Source of the DNA: Gp6-AA40 sp963742105
GTDB taxonomy: Bacteria; Acidobacteriota; Vicinamibacteria; Vicinamibacterales; UBA2999
Direction: 5' to 3'
Assembly (NCBI GenBank): GCA_963742105.1
Contig: CAVUKN010000007.1
Location: forward strand, 1,116,001 to 1,180,000
Length of the DNA: 64,000 bases
Shown here piece after piece: positions 1-8,285 of the stretch (position 1 is the stretch's first letter; each line of letters begins with the position of its first letter). The position numbers and the translations under genes are program-made. The notes beneath the pieces were generated by a model. That model did no database searches. It worked only from the letters and a program-made list of their open reading frames with translations, and had not been told where the DNA came from.

Positions 1-236
1 CACTGTTTGCCGCGATGCTCGTGCGGGCACGGTCACGTGATGTCCTGCTGCCGGTCTTGTTGTATCCGATCACCGTTCCGGTCATCATTGCGGGCGTACG
101 CGGTACCGCCGCGTTGCTCCAGCCGACCGTGGATGTCGAGGTCGTGCGGTTCTGGATCGCGCTTCTCGTCGCGTTCGATGCGGTCTTCGTCACGCTGTCG
201 CTCTGGACGTTCGAGCCGCTGATGACGGACGGATGA
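1..236 (+). CDS. ccmB: Haem exporter subunit CcmB, C-terminal part
   Basis: This is the last 78 or so codons of a gene that begins before the window. CcmB is the membrane permease of the CcmAB ABC complex, which works with CcmC to deliver haem to CcmE for cytochrome c maturation. The visible part has the family's conserved stretch RDVLLPVLLYP, followed by two hydrophobic helices separated by a short polar segment, and ends in a short polar tail. The directly following ccmC and CcmD-like genes support the call. The start and about two thirds of the protein are missing only because the window is cut. Confidence 0.85.
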   Translation, partial: LFAAMLVRARSRDVLLPVLLYPITVPVIIAGVRGTAALLQPTVDVEVVRFWIALLVAFDAVFVTLSLWTFEPLMTDG

Positions 237-247
237 ACGGATCATGT

Positions 248-371
248 ATTGACGAATTGACGAATTTGCGGATTGACGAATTGGAGCCATTGGAGAGGCT
301 GATCACGCGTCCCTCCGCTGAAATCTCACAATCAATTCGTCAATTCGTCAATTCGTCAATCCGTAAATTCG
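248..371. repeat. Inverted repeat of tandem ATTGACGA-type words
   Basis: The left arm (248-284) is several copies of an 8-base word close to ATTGACGA. The right arm (329-371) is the reverse complement, with repeated TCGTCAAT words. About 21 of 22 bases in the inner part can pair (left GAATTTGCGGATTGACG against the right arm), leaving a loop of roughly 45 bases. The right arm ends ten bases before the TTG start of ccmC. It fills the ccmB-ccmC gap, so it would be transcribed inside the operon and could fold in the mRNA. No protein reading was found here. Confidence 0.85.
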
Positions 372-380
372 AGGATCAAC

Positions 381-1037
381 TTGCCTAAGTGGTTCACGCC
401 AGCTTCGATTGCCTGCGCACTGATGTTCGCGGCGTCGCCGTTCCTGATCGCGACCAGTCCCGACGAACGGGACCTGGGCATGGTGTTCAAGATCTTCTAT
501 TACCACATGCCCTCGGCGTGGATGTTCCTGCTCTCCGCGATCGTGTGCGGGGTCGCCAGCCTCCGCTACCTGTTCCAGGGCGATCCACGACACGATCGAC
601 TGGCGGTCGCAGCCGCGGAACTGACCGTGCTCTTCGGCGTCATCACGCTCGTCACCGGACCGCTATGGGCGCGGCGGTCCTGGGGCACGTGGTGGGTGTG
701 GGATGCGCGCATCACCGCGAGCCTTGTCGGCTGGATGATCGCGTGGTCGTATCTGATCGTGCGGAAGTACGGCGGGCCCGGGTCGGACAAGCTGGCATCC
801 GGCCTGGCGATCTTCGGGATGGCGAATGTGCCGTTCATCTACATCTCGGTGAACTTCTGGCGCACGATTCATCCGGCGACGACGGTGGTGCCGAAGTTGC
901 CTGTCGACATGAGCTGGCGACTCTGGTTCTGCGTGACGATGTTCACGCTCCTGTATGTGCTGCTCCTGCGGTTGCGTGTGCACCTCGAGCAGCAGCGGGC
1001 GCGCGTGGATGCCCTCTATGTGGCTCTCGAGGCCTGA
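381..1037 (+). CDS. ccmC: Haem exporter subunit CcmC
   Basis: CcmC is a polytopic inner-membrane protein that presents haem on the periplasmic side to the chaperone CcmE. The 218-residue product has about six hydrophobic helices and the tryptophan-rich haem-handling motif WGTWWVWD at residues 101-108. Two histidines fit the axial ligand positions: His42 in YYHMPSAW and His164 in RTIHP. Length and motif order match the family. The start is taken as TTG at 381 because GAGGA lies at 371-375 with good spacing. The gene follows ccmB after an inverted-repeat spacer and precedes a CcmD-like gene by four bases. Confidence 0.93.
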   Translation: MPKWFTPASIACALMFAASPFLIATSPDERDLGMVFKIFYYHMPSAWMFLLSAIVCGVASLRYLFQGDPRHDRLAVAAAELTVLFGVITLVTGPLWARRSWGTWWVWDARITASLVGWMIAWSYLIVRKYGGPGSDKLASGLAIFGMANVPFIYISVNFWRTIHPATTVVPKLPVDMSWRLWFCVTMFTLLYVLLLRLRVHLEQQRARVDALYVALEA

Positions 1038-1041
1038 CGCT

Positions 1042-1332
1042 ATGACGCTGTTTCGCCGTGTTGTGCTTCTCGTCATGTTGGCATTCACATCGCCGGCGGT
1101 TCCGGCTTTCGTGTCGGCGCAACAGCCGACGGAGCAGCAGGGTCAGTTCGTGCCCGCGGAGAGCCTGCCACAGCGTGAGCAGATGCCTGCCGCCCCGCTT
1201 CTCATCAGCGCGTATGCGTTTGTCATGTTGGTGCTGTTCGCATACGTGATTTCGTTGTCGCGCCGGATCGGCGCCGTCAAGGCTGACATCGGCCGGCTGG
1301 AGAGCGACATGAAGCGGGGGAACCGCTCTTGA
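1042..1332 (+). CDS. CcmD-family small membrane protein
   Basis: This is a 96-residue protein placed directly after ccmC, where the small stabilising subunit CcmD normally lies. It has a Sec-type signal peptide (residues 1-26, ending FVSA before QQ), a polar Gln/Glu/Pro-rich segment, one transmembrane helix (about 53-72) and a basic tail of about 24 residues. Classical CcmD is shorter and lacks the signal peptide, so this is the longer signal-bearing form. ATG at 1042 is preferred over upstream starts because those would lie inside ccmC and remove the signal peptide from the N-terminus. The stop shares one base with the next start (TGATG). Confidence 0.7.
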   Translation: MTLFRRVVLLVMLAFTSPAVPAFVSAQQPTEQQGQFVPAESLPQREQMPAAPLLISAYAFVMLVLFAYVISLSRRIGAVKADIGRLESDMKRGNRS

Positions 1333-1478
1333 TGCCGACCGCAGCCCACCTGATTTTCATTCCGGGTGTCCTGCTGATAGGGGTCGTCATCGGCTGGATC
1401 CTCGGCTCGCGTGCTGCCGCGGACGCGTATGCGTCCCAGTTGCGTAAGCTCCAGGACAGGGAAAAGCCGCGGGCCTGA
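1332..1478 (+). CDS. 48-residue single-helix membrane protein in the ccm cluster
   Basis: This short ORF overlaps the CcmD-like stop by one base (TGATG), which is strong evidence for coupled translation. It encodes an N-terminal hydrophobic helix (about residues 6-26, IFIPGVLLIGVVIGWILGS) and a charged tail with Gln, Arg, Lys and Asp that probably faces the cytoplasm. No named family is recognised. The position suggests an accessory role in haem export or cytochrome c assembly, but that is inference from neighbourhood only. It is easily missed because of its size. Confidence 0.55.
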   Translation: MPTAAHLIFIPGVLLIGVVIGWILGSRAAADAYASQLRKLQDREKPRA

Positions 1479-1513
1479 AGGCCGCAGGCCGTAGGGCGGG
1501 ACTTCAGCCCCGC
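1472..1513. terminator. GC-rich hairpins between convergent genes
   Basis: The gap between the ccm cluster and the convergent phosphoesterase holds GGCC-TGAA-GGCC (1472-1483) and GCGGG-N8-CCCGC (1496-1513). No T-run follows either stem, so this is at best an atypical terminator; it may instead be a dispersed GC-rich repeat. The second stem contains the loop ACTTCAGC. Confidence 0.35.
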
Positions 1514-1533
1514 GGGGCGCATTCACAGCAGCG

Positions 1534-2271
1534 TTATCGTCCGATGGACAGGCGATGGGCGAGCACTTCCGGCAGTCCTGCCGCGAGGATCTTTGCCTGG
1601 GTGAGGGCGACGTCGTATTCCACCCGCATCACCGTCAGCGCGCGGGCGTCGGTGTCCACCACGCCATAGGCAGCGCGCGGGTCACCGTCACGGGGCTGGC
1701 CAACGGCGCCACAGTTCACGAGGTATCGGCTGCCGGGTTCGAGCGGCAGGCTGAACCGCGTCCCTCGCGGCTGTCCGACTGACTGCAGCTTGGACTCGGA
1801 CAGGCAGAACGCGGCGGGGACATGCGTGTGGCCGAACAGGCTGAGCGGGCGTCTGGCCGCCGTGAATGCATGCCGCACGTCGAGCTCGTCGAAGATGTAG
1901 GTGTCCTCGTCGCACGGCGAGCCATGCGAGATTTCAACCACGTCGTCGATGTCGAGCGGCCCGTGGCCGAGAGCGGCCACCCAGTTCCGGTTGTCGGGCG
2001 TCAACGCCGACGCCGTCCACTGGATAGCGTGCCGCGCCAGATGGTTGAAGCCGGTCACGCTCTCCAGCCCGGTCGCGACCTTGTCGTGATTGCCGCGGAT
2101 GAAGGTGGCATCCCGGATGCCGCGCAGGCGATCCACCACCGCGTTGGGATCGGCGCCGTAGCCGACGACATCGCCGAGAACCAGGGCCCGATCGAACCCG
2201 GCGGCTTCGGCCAGAACGGCTTCGAGCGCTTCCAGGTTCGCGTGAATGTCACTGAGGACGAGATAACGCAT
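1534..2271 (-). CDS. Calcineurin-like metallophosphoesterase (YfcE-like family)
   Basis: A 245-residue cytoplasmic phosphoesterase with the metal-binding motifs of the calcineurin superfamily in order: DIH at 8-10, GD at 33-34, GNHD at 60-63, SHG at 115-117 and GHTH at 147-150. These ligands bind a two-metal centre that hydrolyses phosphodiesters or phosphomonoesters; the substrate cannot be read from sequence. It has no signal peptide. Its start overlaps the aroK stop by one base (TGATG on the minus strand), so the two are probably translationally coupled, although no shared pathway is evident. Confidence 0.88.
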   Translation of the reverse strand: MRYLVLSDIHANLEALEAVLAEAAGFDRALVLGDVVGYGADPNAVVDRLRGIRDATFIRGNHDKVATGLESVTGFNHLARHAIQWTASALTPDNRNWVAALGHGPLDIDDVVEISHGSPCDEDTYIFDELDVRHAFTAARRPLSLFGHTHVPAAFCLSESKLQSVGQPRGTRFSLPLEPGSRYLVNCGAVGQPRDGDPRAAYGVVDTDARALTVMRVEYDVALTQAKILAAGLPEVLAHRLSIGR

Positions 2272-2768
2272 CAGTAGCCGATCCAGGCAAGCAGCCGTTC
2301 GACCGATTCCGCCGGCGGCCGCGACGCATCGATGCGCACATGGGCCTCCGCGTAGGTGAGGCGTCGGCGGGCGTACAGCAGTTCCATGGCGGCGCGATCC
2401 GCAGCCAGTGGACGGCGGCCGTCAGCAGGGACGCGATCGAAGACAGTGGTGAGCGGGATGTCCAGCCAGGCCACGCCGCCGTCTGCGAGCATTAGGGCAC
2501 GATTATCGACTTCGGCGAAGGTTCCACCGCCAGTGGCGACGATAACGTGGCGCTGGGGCAGCAGCTCCCCAAGAACCTCCCGTTCCTGCTGGCGAAAGTA
2601 CGATTCCCCATGTTGCGCAAAAATGCTCGCGATCGACCGGCGCAGCCGGGCCTCGATGCATTCGTCGATATCCACGAAGGGCCAGCCGACGCGGCGGCTC
2701 AGGGCGCGGCCGACGGTTGTCTTCCCGGCACCCATGAATCCGACGAGATACAGCTTGTCCGTCTTCAC
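2271..2768 (-). CDS. aroK: Shikimate kinase
   Basis: Shikimate kinase phosphorylates the 3-hydroxyl of shikimate with ATP in the chorismate pathway for aromatic amino acids. The 165-residue product has the Walker A motif GFMGAGKTT at 10-18, the shikimate-binding DID at 33-35 and an Arg in the following YFRQQE region, the GGG loop at 80-82 and an Arg-rich lid (RRPLA, near 118). The length is normal for the family. It is the first gene of a two-gene minus-strand unit with the phosphoesterase and is divergent from the ATPase gene at 2891. Confidence 0.93.
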   Translation of the reverse strand: MKTDKLYLVGFMGAGKTTVGRALSRRVGWPFVDIDECIEARLRRSIASIFAQHGESYFRQQEREVLGELLPQRHVIVATGGGTFAEVDNRALMLADGGVAWLDIPLTTVFDRVPADGRRPLAADRAAMELLYARRRLTYAEAHVRIDASRPPAESVERLLAWIGY

Positions 2769-2873
2769 GCCGCCCCGGGTCCAACAGGGGCAGCGAACGG
2801 CGTGGACGCGGGCTGCGTATGAGGTCGTGTGGCCGGCCGACGCATCCGCCGAATATAACAGGTACTCGTGACC

Positions 2874-2879
2874 TATAAT
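2874..2879 (+). promoter_or_regulatory. Candidate -10 box upstream of the RsbW-like gene
   Basis: A perfect TATAAT lies 11 bases before the ATG at 2891. The -35 region at the right distance (near 2851) does not resemble TTGACA. If used, transcription would begin about five bases before the ATG, giving a very short leader without a ribosome binding site. Confidence 0.35.
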
Positions 2880-2890
2880 CGAATCAGTCG

Positions 2891-3355
2891 ATGATCCTCG
2901 GGGCGCATACTGTCCGTCTCGATTTCCACAGCACCTTTGAGATGCTCGACGTCGTCCAGGCCGTCAGCGAGCATCTGGGCCGCCTCGCCGGACTTGACGA
3001 CGACGCGCTGCATTGGGTGACCGTGGCCGTCCGGGAATCGGTGATCAACGCGATCAGGCATGGCAATGCCGGGGACGAGCAGAAGCAGGTGCACGTGGAC
3101 TTCACGCCGCTCGACGCCAGCGCGCCGCGCGGCATTGCCATCCGCGTCCGCGACGAAGGACCCGGCTTCGACCCGGAAGGCGTGCCCGATCCGCTGGCCC
3201 CCGAGAACCTCCTCAAGAACAGCGGCCGCGGCATTTTCCTGATCCGCAGCTTCATGGACGAAGTGGCGCTCCAGCGCGCCGCGGAAGGCGGCATGGAGAT
3301 CGTCATGGTGAAACGCGCGGGGTCGGCGCACCCGGAGTTGCAGCAGGCCGAGTGA
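2891..3355 (+). CDS. RsbW-like anti-sigma/serine-kinase ATPase (HATPase_c_2)
   Basis: A 154-residue GHKL-fold ATP-binding protein of the RsbW/SpoIIAB type. These proteins bind a sigma factor, or phosphorylate an anti-anti-sigma partner. The N-box with Glu49, Asn53 and HGN (57-59), the G1 box DEGPGFD (88-94) and the G2 box GRGIFL (112-117) are all present, so ATP binding should be intact. No STAS-domain antagonist or sigma gene is adjacent, so the partner is unknown. Its stop overlaps the GTG start of the inositol monophosphatase, which implies coupled translation. It is preceded by a near-consensus TATAAT. Confidence 0.8.
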   Translation: MILGAHTVRLDFHSTFEMLDVVQAVSEHLGRLAGLDDDALHWVTVAVRESVINAIRHGNAGDEQKQVHVDFTPLDASAPRGIAIRVRDEGPGFDPEGVPDPLAPENLLKNSGRGIFLIRSFMDEVALQRAAEGGMEIVMVKRAGSAHPELQQAE

Positions 3356-4167
3356 CCGCACCGGATCCCGTTTTCCTCGCGACCGCGACCGAAATTGTCC
3401 TCCGCGCCGGGGACATCCAGATGGCGCGACGCGAATCCGGTTTCCGCGTCGACAAGAAGGGGGCGATTGATCTCGTCACCGAGGTCGATCTCGAGTGCGA
3501 GCGGATGTGCCGTGCGGTCATCGCCGAGCGATTTCCCGGTCACGACATTCTTGCGGAAGAATTGAGCAGCGGCCCCGCCGAGGCGCCCCGCGCCAGTTAC
3601 CGCTGGGTGTTCGACCCCGTCGACGGAACCACCAATTACGCGCACGGACTGCCGATCTTCTGCTCGTCGCTGGCGCTCGAAATCGACGGCGAAAGGGAAG
3701 TCGGCGCCGTCTACGACCCGACGCGACGCGAACTGTTCACGGCCGAGCGCGGGCGCGGAGCGTTCTTGAACGGAGCCCCGTTGAGAATTTCCGACACCCG
3801 TGCGCTGCTCGATTCGCTGCTCGTCACGGGGTTTCCGTATGACGTCCACCAGCACCGTGCGGAACTGGTAGGACTGTTCGGTGCATTCCTTGGCCAGGCG
3901 CGAGCCGTGCGCCGCCTCGGCTCGGCCGCCCTCGACCTCTGCTACGTCGCGGCCGGACGATTCGACGCCTTCTGGGAGCAGCACCTCAAGCCGTGGGATG
4001 TCGCGGCGGGCGCCCTCATCGTGACCGAGGCCGGCGGCCGCGTCACCGGGATGGACGGGACGCCGTTCGATCCCGTGGCCGCACACCTCGTCGCCTCCAA
4101 CGGACACGTGCACGAGCCGATGCTCGAGGTAATCGCCGAGTATCGGCGCAATCACCTCAGTTCGTAA
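3352..4167 (+). CDS. suhB: Inositol monophosphatase family protein (SuhB-like)
   Basis: A 271-residue Mg2+-dependent, Li+-sensitive-type sugar phosphatase. It has the metal ligands EE (69-70), DPVDGTTNY (88-96) and WDVAAG (215-220), the complete signature of the family. Members hydrolyse myo-inositol 1-phosphate or related phosphates, and SuhB in enterobacteria also acts in rRNA antitermination; which role applies here is not shown. The start is GTG at 3352, which overlaps the TGA of the upstream ATPase gene. An in-frame reading extends further upstream, but it would lie within that gene and adds only low-quality sequence. Confidence 0.87.
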   Translation: MTAPDPVFLATATEIVLRAGDIQMARRESGFRVDKKGAIDLVTEVDLECERMCRAVIAERFPGHDILAEELSSGPAEAPRASYRWVFDPVDGTTNYAHGLPIFCSSLALEIDGEREVGAVYDPTRRELFTAERGRGAFLNGAPLRISDTRALLDSLLVTGFPYDVHQHRAELVGLFGAFLGQARAVRRLGSAALDLCYVAAGRFDAFWEQHLKPWDVAAGALIVTEAGGRVTGMDGTPFDPVAAHLVASNGHVHEPMLEVIAEYRRNHLSS

Positions 4168-4231
4168 CTGGCATCAGCTCTGCACCGGGTCTCGCCACGG
4201 TCCGGACGGAACCGGGCCCCGGAGCGACGAC

Positions 4232-4963
4232 ATGCTGAAAGAGATGACTGTGCGACTGGCGCTGGCGGCCGCCGTGACGATGGCGGCGTCGGGCCCGGCG
4301 TTCGCGCAGCAGACGCTGAACTTCAACGTCGGCTACTTCTCCGTGCTCGGAGAGGATGCGCGTACCGGTGCGGACTGCAGCAACTGCGGACGCGACGTGG
4401 ACGTGCTGATTGCCGACAACGACTTCCTGACGTTCGACATCGGCGATTTCAACGGAGCAACGATTGGCGGCGAGTGGCTGATCGCGCTCGGGCGCTACGT
4501 GGAGGCTGGCGCCGGTCTCTCCTTCTCGCGGCGAACCGTGCCCAGCGTCTACACGAATTACGTGAACGCCAACGGGAGCGAGGTGGATCAGCAGTTGCGC
4601 CTCCGCCTGATGCCAATCGATCTGACGGTCCGGCTCGTGCCCTTGGGACAGCGCTCGCCCTTTCAGCCCTACGTCGGCGCTGGATTGAGCGTGATCAACT
4701 GGCGCTACAGCGAGTTCGGCAACTTCATCGACTTCAGCCTTCCCGGTCGCCCCGTCTACTCGGCGGAGTATGTCGCGGATGGCACGAACACCGGTCCGGT
4801 ATTCGTTGGCGGGGCCCGGTGGGCGGACGGCGGCGTCAGCATCGGTGGGGAAGTGAGATATCGGCGCGGTGTCGGCGATCTCGATCAGGATTTCGCTGCC
4901 AACAAGATCGATCTCGGCGGCTGGACGTATCAGGCCACGGTCGGCTATCGATTCGGTCGCTGA
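4232..4963 (+). CDS. Predicted outer-membrane beta-barrel protein
   Basis: A 243-residue secreted protein with a clear signal peptide (cleavage predicted after residue 25, GPAFA before QQ). The mature part alternates polar and hydrophobic residues in short strands rich in Tyr, Gly and Asp, and ends in a strand finishing GYRFGR. This pattern fits small OmpA/OmpW-like barrels. One CxxC pair occurs near the mature N-terminus (Cys49, Cys52). No specific family is recognised. GGAG about eight bases upstream supports ATG 4232; a second ATG at 4244 is possible. Confidence 0.6.
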   Translation: MLKEMTVRLALAAAVTMAASGPAFAQQTLNFNVGYFSVLGEDARTGADCSNCGRDVDVLIADNDFLTFDIGDFNGATIGGEWLIALGRYVEAGAGLSFSRRTVPSVYTNYVNANGSEVDQQLRLRLMPIDLTVRLVPLGQRSPFQPYVGAGLSVINWRYSEFGNFIDFSLPGRPVYSAEYVADGTNTGPVFVGGARWADGGVSIGGEVRYRRGVGDLDQDFAANKIDLGGWTYQATVGYRFGR

Positions 4964-4993
4964 TTCGATCAGCACTTTTTCTGTATCCTCGCG

Positions 4994-5020
4994 GGGCGTG
5001 ACCCTGAACACCTCACGCCC
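4994..5020 (+). promoter_or_regulatory. Hairpin directly before a GTG start
   Basis: GGGCGTGA (4994-5001) and TCACGCCC (5013-5020) are perfect 8-base complements separated by 11 bases. The stem ends immediately before the GTG start codon at 5021, so it could occlude initiation or end the upstream transcript. There is no T-run after it. Confidence 0.45.
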
Positions 5021-6721
5021 GTGAGGGCGCGTCACATCATTCTCGTTGTCGTGACCCTCGCCGCTTCGGCGTGGGCCGCGCTCCTGACCTTCGGCGTCGC
5101 CGTCGCTGTCCGCACGCCCTGGGGTCGTCTCTCCTCGCGCGACCCGGTTCGCCCTCTGGCGCTGGCCATCCTGGCAGGAGTGGCCCTGGTGTTCAGTACC
5201 CGTGGCCGTCCGTCATCTTCACTGCACGTTGACGAGAGACGCTGGGCTCCGCGACTGGCCATCATCATCGCGATAAGCGTCCTGGCTGGCGGCATCCGCC
5301 TGGGCACATTCACGGCCGCTGGATCGGATCCATCAGGGTACGTGAGCGAGTCGGCACTGTGGCGCGCGGGACAGCTGACCCGGCCAGCTCCCGAATGGGT
5401 CGAGACCGCACCATGGCCGGACGCTGCACGCACCGCCGCGCCGCTTGGGTACACGCCCGGCCCCATGCGTGGAACCCAGGTGCCGACGTACCCACCCGGA
5501 CTGCCGTTGTTGATGGCGGTTGCGCACTTCGTGGCTGGACAGGATGCGGAGTACTACGTCGTTCCGGTTGCGGGGGCGATTCTGGTGTGGGCGAGTTATC
5601 TGCTCGCCGCGCGCCTGTCGACACCGTGGGGCGGACTGCTGGCGTCCGGACTGCTGGCGTCCAGCCCTCCGTTTCTCATGTGGCTGGTCATGCCTATGGG
5701 CGATCTCCCGGCTGCAGCTTGCTGGACCGTCGCTCTCTGGGCAGCCCTGTCCATCGGCATCGCGGGTGCCCTGAGCGCGGGAATCGCGACGGCGCTCGCG
5801 ATTCTGATTCGGCCGAACCTTCTGCCGCTCGCGGCGCTGATCGCGTGCGCCGTCTGGTTCGCCAGCCGGCTCCAGTCAGGTCGACGGCTGATGGTGTTTA
5901 CCGCGGCCGCGTCGGCAGGTCCGCTGGCGGTAGCGGGGATCAATTGGTGGATCTACGGATCGCCGTTCCGGTCCGGCTACGGCAACCTTGATGCACTCTA
6001 TTCGGTCGCATTCGTCTGGCCGAACCTCCAGCGCTACTCGACCTGGTTTGTCTCCGCGCAAACACTCGTTCCCCTCGTTGGCTTCTTCGCGCCGTTCTGT
6101 CGGAAGCAGCAAGTGTCCCGGCGGATTGTCGCTGTGATCGTGATCGCCATGCCTGTTCTGGTGCTGGCGTTCTACCTGCCGTACACGCGATTCGAGGACT
6201 GGTCCTACTTGCGCTTCCTGCTGCCGGCGTATCCGGCGTTGTTTGCTGGCGTGGCGGTGGTCGCATGGAACGCGGCGACGCGTCAGGCCGCCAGGGATTG
6301 GCTCCCGCTCGCTCTGACACTCGCGGCCGTCGTCGTGGTTGTCCGCGGCCTCGACTACTCGAACGCACCCACCGACCTTTCGCGCTCCGAACCGCGTTAT
6401 CGGATCACGGCGGCTGCCGTGGCCGGAGCACCGGCCCGTACCGTGTTCATCGCTTCGCAGCATTCCGGCTCGCTTCGTTACTACACCGGCCATGACGTCT
6501 TGCGCTGGGACTTGATGGATGCGTCCGCGGTCGATACCGCGCTCGATTACTTCGCCGGCCGTGGCTATCACCTGTACTGGGTCGGCGACCCGGGTGAACG
6601 GACGACCGCGGCCGCTCGTTTCGCCGGAACACGCTTTCTGCTGCGGCTGAACAACTCGGCCAGAAGGACAGTCGCCGAGGTCGAGGTGATCGATCTCGGA
6701 GCAGGAATTTCAGGGGGTTGA
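5021..6721 (+). CDS. Polytopic membrane protein, GT39/PMT-like glycosyltransferase
   Basis: A 566-residue protein with about ten to eleven hydrophobic helices and a soluble C-terminal domain of roughly 120 residues. An acidic loop after the second to third helix (GSDPSGYVSES) sits where PMT/ArnT-type enzymes carry their catalytic aspartate. Such enzymes transfer sugars from polyprenyl-phosphate carriers to lipids or proteins on the periplasmic side. The family call rests on topology and the loop, not a full signature, and the substrate is unknown. The GTG start follows a hairpin. The last 12 bases overlap the convergent gene on the other strand. Confidence 0.55.
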   Translation: MRARHIILVVVTLAASAWAALLTFGVAVAVRTPWGRLSSRDPVRPLALAILAGVALVFSTRGRPSSSLHVDERRWAPRLAIIIAISVLAGGIRLGTFTAAGSDPSGYVSESALWRAGQLTRPAPEWVETAPWPDAARTAAPLGYTPGPMRGTQVPTYPPGLPLLMAVAHFVAGQDAEYYVVPVAGAILVWASYLLAARLSTPWGGLLASGLLASSPPFLMWLVMPMGDLPAAACWTVALWAALSIGIAGALSAGIATALAILIRPNLLPLAALIACAVWFASRLQSGRRLMVFTAAASAGPLAVAGINWWIYGSPFRSGYGNLDALYSVAFVWPNLQRYSTWFVSAQTLVPLVGFFAPFCRKQQVSRRIVAVIVIAMPVLVLAFYLPYTRFEDWSYLRFLLPAYPALFAGVAVVAWNAATRQAARDWLPLALTLAAVVVVVRGLDYSNAPTDLSRSEPRYRITAAAVAGAPARTVFIASQHSGSLRYYTGHDVLRWDLMDASAVDTALDYFAGRGYHLYWVGDPGERTTAAARFAGTRFLLRLNNSARRTVAEVEVIDLGAGISGG

Positions 6722-8257
6722 CACCCGTCGATACAGCGCGACGCCGCCGCCGTCGCAGACGCGCTCCATTCCGCGCGTAAAGGAGTTGTCGCGGCGAATC
6801 CGCTCAGCGAGGACATCGCCACCTTCGGCGCGTTCCTCGACCAGCATCCAGCCGACGTAGGGCGCAGGACCGGTACTCATCGCAATGTCCCACAGGGTAC
6901 CGTTGCCTTCGTTGACGAAGTCCGCGATTGCAAACCCCTCAGCCGAGAGTTCCTGCATGTAGTGCGCGAGCGACCCCATGCTGGCGAGCACTTTCTCGCC
7001 GTGGTATGCGGGTGCCAGGCATCGTGTGACAGCACGGCGCTCGATGCTGACGGGGATATCCCACTCCGCCTCCTCGATCACCGGTGCGCGGTTGCCGCTC
7101 CATGGTGGGGACTCGACGAGCGCCGACGTGACGACGACAGCAGCCAACGCGTAGGCGGTGCCCCTGCGTAACGTGAACCCCGTCCGACGCCGGCCGGAGG
7201 ACGTCGCCACTCCGATGCCGCCGCGGTGAGGCCATTGCTCGAGCAGTCCAACAGCCAGGCCGCTGAAGAGCGCACAGGCCGCGACGAGCGGAATCATGTA
7301 GCGGATGCGGAACGGGTGACCGGCGGTAAACGCCGAAAATGGCAGTGCGCCGGTTGCAAACAGCGCCGTCGTCACGAGCAATTCCCGGCGGCGGACGGCG
7401 ATCACTGCCGCCGCGATCAGCGCGACCACCTCGATGACGTAGCCACTCATCTGGTGCGTTCCCCACCAGACGGCGAGCGCCGAGCGAACGACAAGTCCTC
7501 GATATGTGGGATCGGGTACAAAAAAGCCACTCGACACGAACCACGAACCGACCGTCACGCGGCTATCAATCAAAAACAACACGATCGCCGCAGCGGGCCA
7601 CACGGCCAGTCGGACGAGATCAGCGACGACGGTGCGGGCGCTGGCTCGACCGGTGAACCGGACCACGGCGGTGAACACGACGGCGGCTGCGATGATCGGC
7701 CACGCTTCGTAGCGCGTCCATGCGGCAGCAAACAGAATGAGGGTAAGCTTGGCTGGAATCGGCCGGCCCGGTTCGTCCGAGAGCCACTCATACAACCACC
7801 AGACCATCGTGAACGTCACCGCAATCAGCAGTGGTTCGGTCATCGGGGTGGTGTGCAGGTAAAGCAGATTCGGATTGAGGGCGAACACCAGCGCAGCGGT
7901 GATCATGCCGGACAGTGATCCGGTGGCGGTTCGGATGATTCGAGTGCTGGCCCACACGGTGATACCGAAGCAGACAATTGACACCGCGGACGCGAACAAC
8001 CCGGTGCGATAGAAGAGGTCTATCTGCGTTGGCAGCAGGTTGAGCAGGTGCGGCAACGGCAGCCAGACAGCGCCGATCTGCTGCCAGCCGGGTGTGAGAT
8101 TGTCGATGACCCGCCGCGCGACGACGAGGTGCGCCTTCGCGTCGTAGTGACTCAGGGTCAGACCGGCCGCGTACCAGAAACCCCACGCAATCGTGGCCGC
8201 GGCGGCGGCTCCGCATGCGAGCCATGATTCGAAGCGGATAGGCGTCGAACGTAGCAA
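6710..8257 (-). CDS. Polytopic membrane protein, GT39/PMT-like
   Basis: A 515-residue protein with about ten to twelve transmembrane segments and a soluble C-terminal tail. The first periplasmic loop contains SHYDAKAHLVVARRV, an acidic-His loop like those of mannosyltransferase-type membrane enzymes. It converges on the similar protein at 5021, overlapping its end by 12 bases, so the two may act in one glycosylation pathway; this is inference from architecture. The start used is TTG at 8257, since no in-frame ATG occurs before the first helix. The gap to the divergent VTT gene is only 28 bases. Confidence 0.5.
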   Translation of the reverse strand: MLRSTPIRFESWLACGAAAAATIAWGFWYAAGLTLSHYDAKAHLVVARRVIDNLTPGWQQIGAVWLPLPHLLNLLPTQIDLFYRTGLFASAVSIVCFGITVWASTRIIRTATGSLSGMITAALVFALNPNLLYLHTTPMTEPLLIAVTFTMVWWLYEWLSDEPGRPIPAKLTLILFAAAWTRYEAWPIIAAAVVFTAVVRFTGRASARTVVADLVRLAVWPAAAIVLFLIDSRVTVGSWFVSSGFFVPDPTYRGLVVRSALAVWWGTHQMSGYVIEVVALIAAAVIAVRRRELLVTTALFATGALPFSAFTAGHPFRIRYMIPLVAACALFSGLAVGLLEQWPHRGGIGVATSSGRRRTGFTLRRGTAYALAAVVVTSALVESPPWSGNRAPVIEEAEWDIPVSIERRAVTRCLAPAYHGEKVLASMGSLAHYMQELSAEGFAIADFVNEGNGTLWDIAMSTGPAPYVGWMLVEERAEGGDVLAERIRRDNSFTRGMERVCDGGGVALYRRVSTP

Positions 8258-8285
8258 TTGGTAGCATCAGGATACTTCGTAACCC

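Noticed and set aside
248..371. Possible CRISPR array from the tandem words
   Set aside because: Words are 7-8 bases without spacers of uniform length, and no cas gene is present.
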